The translations under genes and the position numbers were made by a program. The notes below the pieces were generated by a model. The model worked only from the letters and a program-made list of their open reading frames with translations. It was not told the DNA's origin and did no database searches. Source: Ditylenchus dipsaci (lineage: Eukaryota; Nematoda; Chromadorea; Rhabditida; Anguinidae). Taken from it: a stretch of 64,000 bases of DNA. Below, piece after piece: positions 57,640-64,000 of this stretch. Location of the stretch: contig SADC01001196.1 of NCBI GenBank assembly GCA_004194705.1, positions 62,001 to 126,000 on the forward strand, given 5' to 3'. The first letter of the stretch is position 1, and each line of letters begins with the position of its first letter.

Positions 57640-57965
57640 GAGCCTAAAACCTATATTAGGGTTCCTACCCTGTTTTGGTAACTGGAGCTGGGAAAAAAAA
57701 GACTCTCTATGCATATTATGATTAAGAGTACTTCTCGGAATCATGTCTAAGGTAAGTGAGTGCGCGCATCTCTAACCATCCAAGCCCTCAACCAAGCCCC
57801 CTGCGCCCACGAAGGGGCGCAGGGGACTTGGTTGCTTGGGATTGAGATGCGCACACCCACATACCTTAGACGTAAATCACTCGAAAGTGACTCTGGATGC
57901 ATGAAAAAGCATGCATACCACAGTTTCTTTATGCGGTAGGCCCCAGTTAGCAAAACTATGTTCAA
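57640..57965. mobile_element. F3 hairpin element
   Basis: Complete copy: gtaagtgagtgcgcgcatct, gcgcccacgaaggggcgcag, gatgcgcacacccacatacc, gtgactctggatgcatg and ggtaggccccagttagcaaa. Confidence 0.75.
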
Positions 57966-58454
57966 ATCCCCCTCTTCTTGGTGTATTCAAGGATATTCAC
58001 GTAAGAAATTCAAAAGTTATCGGCGAATTTACCTGTCGGTAGGTTGTCAAACGTTCGAAATTTTTCGAACGAACGTTTCGTTCGAAGTCGAACGTAAAAA
58101 TATTGCAATAAGCTTAAATGTCTTTATTTTTCAAATAATTTTACTTAGCAATTTTCACTTACAATCAAAAATTACAATAATAAAGTTTGCATCATTAAAA
58201 AACTAGACAGAAATCAGCACTTTTATAATAAAAAAACTTTTTGAAGTTTGTTGAAAAGTGACATCTGGGAAGTTATTTGAACTTTGGAACCTTAGACACA
58301 ATTACAAATTATACAACAAAAAGTTCAGCCTTGATTGATTGGTTATTTAATAGTGCTGATAGTTCCTATTAAAGTGCTATTTGTAGAGTGAAATTTTGTT
58401 TTAAGTATTGCATTTGTAAATTTATTAGTTGAAAATAAATCAGGAATTTTTTTA

Positions 58455-61400
58455 ATGCTTTTTAACAGCTTAATCGTATTTATTGCTGTCTTCTTTGATA
58501 TTTGTGGCAATGCCCAAAACACAACTAGCGGAAAAGGAAACTGAAAATACTTATCAATTCTCCCTCTATTGGCTGGAGTCATTTGCAATTTCAAGGTCGC
58601 TTAGCTGACTTGCTGGTTGAAGCCGGACATGAAGTGGTAATTTAAAAAAAATTAAATTGGCATGCCTATTGGAATATTTATGAAATGTGAGTACCAGGTG
58701 AACTGAAAAAAAAGAGTTGTTTTGAAATACAAATTTGTCGAGCTACCTCTTGTGATAAGTAACAAAACATAGTTTTATTGTTTAACACTCTTTTGCCGGC
58801 GCCTCAGGTTTCTTTTATATGTAAAATATTATTGCCTTTATACAAAAATCAAGCAAGAAGCTCAAGAATACGTAATAATTTTTGATTTATCAAACAAAAA
58901 TTTTCCCCGCTTCATAATATCCCATCGATAATTTTTCAAACATTTGGTTTTGCACCATGATTAACCATGATACATATCATGGTTTTGGAAAATTCGGCGC
59001 TACCGGAGTATACCCCCCCCCCCATGGAATTTTTTTTAAAGTGTTTCAACACCCTATATCGACTCAAAATTGCCTCAGAAGTTCAAAAAAAGACATTATT
59101 TTTAAGTTCTGGTCAATAAAAAATCGAGTTTTGGACCACCAAAAATACTTTTTTGACCATTTTTAAAGGGGTTTAGGGCCATATTAGGGTGGGAAAGGAC
59201 CAAAATGGGCCAATTTAGTGTAAAAGGAAGATGTTGAACATAGTTTTGTTGACTGGGGCCTACCGCATAAAGAAACTCTGGTATGCATACCTTTTTTATG
59301 CATCCAGAGTCACTTTCGAGTGATTTGCGTCTAAGGTATGTGGGTGTGTGCATCTCAACTCCAAGCAACCAAGCCCCTGCGCCCCCGAAGGGGGCGCAGG
59401 GGGCTTGGTTGAGGGCTTGGATGGTTAGAGATGCGCGCACTCACTTACCTTGGACATAATTCCGAGCAAGACTCTTGAACAAAAATGCATTTAGAGGCTC
59501 TTTTGCCCCCCATGTTGAAAACCAGGGTAAAACAGTCATATGGTCGAGATTTAAAAAATGCCCAAAACTCGATTTTTTATTGACCACAACTTAAAAATAA
59601 TGCCTTTTTTGAACTTCTGAGGCGATTTTGAGTCGATATAGGGTGTTGAAAACACTTTAAAAAAATTCCATTGGAGGGGGGGATATACTCCAGTAGGGTC
59701 GAAAATTCAAATCTTGCGTTTTTGCTACCGTGAAATTATAAACTTTGTGTTTTTTATAAAAAAGAATATCAGTAGCACAAGGTTGGCTTGATTTTATGCA
59801 GAAAAAAGAATTTTTGTATGTTGAAATTTTCTCGTTTCCTAAAGACACTCAAAACTCGCCAAAATTTGGCTAACCGGCAAAGATGTAATAGCATGAATGG
59901 CTCAATGGTAAAGTAGCGGGGGGCGCCCGGACATTGTCCATTTTAAATGGAATTCGTCGGGCGACATTGCCTCTTTTGTATTTATAAGAGAACCAAAGAT
60001 AGTGAATACTAGAAAAGTATGGATGGATGAGTAATAAATAAGCGATAGGTATACATATCCATTGAAAAATGGCCAGCATCGCTCGATAAAAAAAGACAAT
60101 GTCGCCCGACCTTTTCTTTTAAAAAAATATTTTTATTTGTCGTGCGACAAATTCTTTTATCAAAATTAGACAAAATTAAAATGGATAATGTCCGGGCGCC
60201 GTAGCGGAGGAGTGTGAAAAGCGGTCTTAGGTTTGTTTTCCACCGTAAGCTTAGGAAATACCGTATTTGCACTAATAGTGCCCCTTCTAATAGTAGGCCC
60301 TCCTTCTAGGAGAGGGGTTGAATAATAGCATGCCCCGAAAATTGGCCTATTTAGGTCGATTTTGCCGCCTCTAGCTGTAGCCTTCCTCTAATAGTAGCCC
60401 CCGCTCCCAAAAAGGGGGTTGAAAAATAGTAGCGCCAGGGCTGCTGTTAGAGTAAATACGGTAGTATAGTTTAAAAAGGGTTCAACGAATGCAATTATTT
60501 TTATGTCTGTGATTTCAAAATATTTAGCAATTTTTTTAACGAAAAAATTGGACCTCAAGCTATGCTGGTTCCCCAGCATAATTTTTCCTCAAATTTTGCT
60601 AAATTACGTCGGTTTTCGCCTTGTTGGAATTTGACTGGTACCCATCTCTCCAAATATTTTCATGTCCCCTAAGTAGCATAACTATTATTTGCAACCTAAA
60701 ATCCTTAGAACCAATGATCGAAACCTTTTTAGCATATTCTAATTCCTGAACTTGTGCCGCTGTATGGAAACTTCACAGGAAGTCAAAAGGCCACAAAGTG
60801 TTCCATGTGCCACTTAGCCAGAAAAACAAAAATATTTTCTTTGACTTGGGATTCCACAAATACCCTTTTAGTGGGGCTAACAACATGATGGATGGTATGG
60901 TGCAGAGTGTTTATAAAGTGTTGAGTGTTTCCTGTCAAGGTCAATTACCATGTTTCTTGTTTTAAATTAATACAGATTAATTTCTAGAGTTTTTACAAAA
61001 CCAAGGAGCATTGATTGAAGAACTGAGATCTGAAAAATATGATGTGGGTATATCTGAGATGATGTTTGTGAGTGGGTTTGCCTTGTTTCATGAGCTAGGC
61101 ATCAAGACGAAAATCGGCTCCAACTCTTTCTTTTTGTACTCCATGCATCTGGCCTACTTTGGAGTTCCTACTGTAAGCAGCTATGTTACAAGTAAGTTTA
61201 TTCACTTATTTGACTACAGTCAAGTCTCGATATAAGATACTCCCGATACAAGATACACCTCGATATAACATACACCTGGTTCCGCCCAAGTTATATAAAC
61301 CCCTTTAAATTAGTCTCGATGTAAGATACACCTCGATACAATTCCGGTCCCGAGGGTGTATCTTATATCGAGACTTGACTGTACATTGAACTATGGGTAT

Positions 61401-63505
61401 CCACTTATGTGTATGGAATATCTCGGGGCATAATCGTTTTGCCAACGAAACTTTTGCCAATGAGATCACTTCGCCAATGGTATGTTTTCGCCAACAGCTT
61501 TTTTTCAAGTATCGTTATTCCTTGTCCGGCAAATTACCACTGATTCTGTAGCTCATCTCACTGGCTACTAAATGAGTGGTAATTTGCCGGACAAGGGATA
61601 ACAATACTTGAGAAAAAGAAGCTATTAACGAAAGCATACCATTGTCGAAGTGATCTGATTGGCAAAAGTTTTCATTGGCAAAATAATTACGCCCCAATAT
61701 CTCTTGTACAGTAAAGAATCATTGGGGGAGGTAGTTAAGTTTTTTTTAATCTTTCCTACAAAAAATCAGCCTTTTTAATTGACAAAAATCTCACTTTTTG
61801 CTTTGGGGAAGTTGAAGGCAAATTGGGGGGGGGGGGGGGGACTAAAGGTGAATTAAGCCCCAAACAAATACGTGCGAAAAAATTGGCGCACCCTGTAATT
61901 TTTTAGAGTACAGTCGATTCTCTCCATAGTGATCATCCAAAAAGTTCTTTCCCGCCTAGGGTCCAACACTTTTTACCCCAATTTTCGAAGGTTTTTACTG
62001 ATTATAATTTTTAGCCTTGTCCCAATATAGTAAGGATTCCGATTTCACCGATCGTTTTTCGAAAACCCCAAAAAATCAACCTTTTTCAAGAATGAACACT
62101 ATTGAGAGTTTTTGCTCTTACAGCGAAAAAAATCTTGGTTTTTCGAAAAACGATCGGTGAAGTCGGAATCCTTACTGTATTTGGACAAGACTACAAAAAC
62201 AGAATCAGTAAAAGCCTTCGAAAATTGGAGTAAAAAAGTGTCGGGCCCTAGGCGGAAACGAACTTTTTGGGTGATCACTATGGATAGAGTCGACTGTATA
62301 AAAATCACTTAGAAGCTGTTTTAATATGATTTACTGATGATTTGTGATTTTGAGTTAAAATTTGTTATTGCCAATTTCGGTTGTTCAAAAAACCATTATT
62401 GTGGACGGTATTGTTACGGTTTGGTAAAGCATGAATAAGTCATATCTACGCGTATAAGCCATTTTTTCCTCGGTGTCTCTCGAGTCTCCTGATTCGACTT
62501 TTTTGTCTGGTAGCAAAAAAGTATCAAAATTCTACATAATAAAGCGACTATACTCTACAGATGGCATTGTCAGAATTTTCAAATTGAATCGTACAGTTTG
62601 ATGGGTTCCCTTGTGAGAGAGAAAAAATAGCATGTTTACGATTTTCAATTTAATTTAGATTTGCACGCTTCATCAATTAATGGCCTGAAGATGAACTTCG
62701 TGGAAAGAGCATCCAACTTGTACTTTGACTTATATGATATTATTTCATCCGTCCCTTGCCTTTATTGTCACATTTGGTAACATAATTTAAATTTTCACTT
62801 TTTTAATATTAATTTACAGCAACCAATGTTTAACGACAAGTTTGGCAAAGACTTCCCAGAGCTTAGAAAAATAATGAGAAATATTTCACTTGCATTTTTC
62901 AACTCCTATGAATTTGTGGATCTGCCGAGACCTATATCAAACAAAGTGATTTATGTTGGTGGTATTGTTGCGGAATCACAGACCAAGAATTTGACTGAGG
63001 TTCGATTTTGGCTAGAACAATATTTATTTGCCACTCCAAAGATTATGCCATTATAATTTAGGTCAATTTAACTTGGCCTAAATTTTAATTGGGCCACTAT
63101 TTTGGTTACTGGTCCCCGATTGATTTCCAAAACAACAGGATGATCAAAGCATATTTTTCATTATTTTTCCATGTAACATTTCCAACTTGTGTACACACTA
63201 ATCTATTTGAATGTTCCCAATTTGAAATGGCCCAGTCTTTGAGGTTCCTCTTATTTTTTGCTTTTCAGAACTTTCAAAAAATATTTGACAATTCGAAAAG
63301 TGGTGTTGTTCTTTTCTCGTTTGGTTCAGTTGCTGATGTGAAAATGCTTGATAGAGAAATCAAGCAAGCTTTTGTTAGTGCATTTGCCCAATTTCCAAAC
63401 TACGAGTTTATTTGGAAGTTTGAGCCTACAGAAATAGATGGTGATCTACTGGCTGGATCATCAAATATACATGTGCATAAGTGGGTGGATCAGAAGTCTA
63501 TGCTA
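58455..63505 (+). CDS. UDP-glycosyltransferase (UGT), 3' end outside window, frameshifted
   Basis: Exons 58455-58636, 60733-60939, 60988-61191, 62659-62776, 62820-62999 and 63269-63505. A signal peptide (MLFNSLIVFIAVFFDICG) is followed by KILINSPSIGWSHLQFQGRL and ADLLVEAGHEV, HILIPELVPLYGN, SCQEFLQNQGALIEELRSEK then YDVG, FGVPTVSSYV, FNDKFGKDFPELR, VIYVGGI and GVVLFSFGSV; the last exon ends in NIHVHKWVDQKSML, the start of the UDP-sugar-binding signature region. The order fits ER-lumenal UGTs that conjugate small lipophilic molecules; the signature C-terminus and membrane anchor are beyond 64 kb. One-base frameshifts occur near 58540 and 60772, and the phase of exons 4-5 does not match. Introns 1 and 2 are full of MITEs. 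Confidence 0.8.
58990..59705. mobile_element. Foldback in UGT intron 1, same family as 293-1122
   Basis: The left arm ggcgctaccggagtatac with a C-run, and the inverse ggatatactccagtagggtc on the right. Both arms share caccctatatcgactcaaaa and cgattttttattgaccacaa. An F3 element (59232-59510) is at the centre, as in the 293-1122 copy. Confidence 0.8.
59926..60203. repeat. Palindrome, word gtcgggcgacattg, in UGT intron 1
   Basis: The left arm ggcgcccggacattgtccat and the inverse atggataatgtccgggcgcc at the right. gtcgggcgacatt and its inverse occur inside. Confidence 0.75.
60259..60463. mobile_element. F2 MITE, word aatagtagcccc, in UGT intron 1
   Basis: Starts taccgtatttgcactaatag and ends with the inverse. 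Words aatagtgccccttct, aatagtaggccctcc and aatagtagcccccgc are spread over the element, with gttgaaaaatagta shared by both halves. Confidence 0.85.
61217..61381. mobile_element. F1 MITE, word cgatataagatacacct, in UGT intron 2
   Basis: 165 bp; begins cagtcaagtctcgatataag and ends with the inverse; TA on both sides (61215-61216 and 61382-61383). The word appears four to five times on the left with small changes, and once inverted at the right. Confidence 0.9.
61438..61690. repeat. Palindrome with ttgccaatga words, UGT intron 2
   Basis: ttttgccaacgaaacttttg on the left and caaaagttttcattggcaaa on the right; the centre has ttgtccggcaaattaccact and its inverse. Confidence 0.8.
61911..62296. mobile_element. 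F1 MITE, word catagtgatcatcc, in UGT intron 2
   Basis: 386 bp; begins cagtcgattctctccatagt and ends with the inverse; TA flanks (61909-61910 and 62297-62298). The arms share ttcccgcctagggtcc and aggattccgatttcaccgat, tying it to the 5065 and 45081 elements. Confidence 0.9.
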
Positions 63506-63531
63506 AGTGAGTATTTTGCCAAAAAAATCAG

Positions 63532-63773
63532 TAATGTATTTTATCTAATAGACCCACACCCTATGATGAACCCACATCCTCAACTTCGAAATTCTGTATT
63601 TCGAAGCAGAGTCAACATTTTGTGAAGCCGCTTATTTAACTTTTTTTAACTTCTACGAGATATACTGATTTTACATTTTTATCCAAAAACCTCAAGCTCG
63701 ACTTGAAAAGTTTCTTATTTTCGGGAGCTCGAAAAATAAAATCCACAGGGGATTTTGTTAGAGGAAATACGGC
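63532..63773. mobile_element. Degenerate F2 element in UGT intron 6
   Basis: The left end taatgtattttatctaatag and right end ttagaggaaatacggc resemble F2 tips. The interior matches other F2 copies (ttttttaacttctacgagat; ccaaaaacctcaagctcgac). Left and right words differ, so it is an old copy. Confidence 0.6.
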
Positions 63774-64000
63774 AAAAACGAAATTTGGCTCGAATTGAAA
63801 TGAGCAGCGCACGCCAGTGGCCACCCCAGGCCTGTTTCTTATTTCTCTGCTATCTGCCTTCCTTATACATGCGCCCTTAAAAGTTTGAATTTCCCCATAA
63901 AATTAATTTAAAAATTTGTTACTATTTTTTTGAATATTTTTCATTATCGTGTAGCTCTGGATCTTGTTTTTCTAATAAGCTATCTGACCTTGCAAAACAA

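Noticed and set aside
61820..61845. G-run as a telomere-like or quadruplex feature
   Set aside because: A plain homopolymer of sixteen or so G, likely length-unstable; no repeat structure around it.

Overview
The window looks like nuclear DNA from a small invertebrate, most likely a nematode. It is AT-rich and gene-poor, and the genes have short introns (often 45-70 bp) ending in TTTCAG or TTTTAG. Apart from one housekeeping gene, ribosomal protein S21, the recognisable genes all belong to families known to be expanded in nematodes: a casein-kinase-1/TTBK-like kinase, F-box proteins, a MATH-BTB protein and a UDP-glycosyltransferase. No taxon is stated in the sequence, so this is inference.

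Layout. 0-9.6 kb is repeats only: foldback elements, a hAT-type MITE inserted in a tRNA-like SINE, and minisatellite-armed palindromes. 9.6-12.6 kb holds the kinase (minus strand, frameshifted) and intact rps21 (plus strand, 3 exons). 13-28 kb is a transposon district: two MULE-type (Mutator-like) elements, one with a 9-bp target duplication, a third MULE fragment, and concentric palindromes. 29.6-32.5 kb is an intact 7-exon F-box gene (minus strand, 337 codons) with palindromes in its introns. 34-40 kb holds a foldback, a hAT MITE full of GTACGA repeats and a 116-bp tandem satellite. 41.4-42.9 kb is the MATH-BTB gene. 45.8-51.1 kb contains two F-box-like exons on the minus strand separated by repeats. 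52-58 kb is mostly palindromes. 58.4-63.5 kb is a UDP-glycosyltransferase gene that runs off the window, its introns loaded with MITEs.

Most of the DNA is non-autonomous transposon material in a few recurrent families, named here F1-F5. F1: TIR CAGTCRA-, flanked by TA, resembling pogo/Tigger ends. F2: ends TACCGTAT...CTCTAATA. F3: a GC-rich hairpin around GGGGGCGCAGGGGG. F4: a palindrome with arms CCAAGTGG / CTGAAGATGGTTTGA, sometimes with Pol III box B at its ends. F5: a palindrome with ACAGGGGGACCAAGGC and GGGTAGGCCAGCGT. The most striking pattern is that elements of one family share outer termini, but each has its own subterminal 'word' that is repeated and matches between the two arms of that copy.

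Several gene copies (kinase, glycosyltransferase, MATH-BTB) read well apart from isolated one-base frameshifts, some in or next to short homopolymers, so they are either young pseudogenes or affected by assembly indels; rps21 and the F-box gene are clean.
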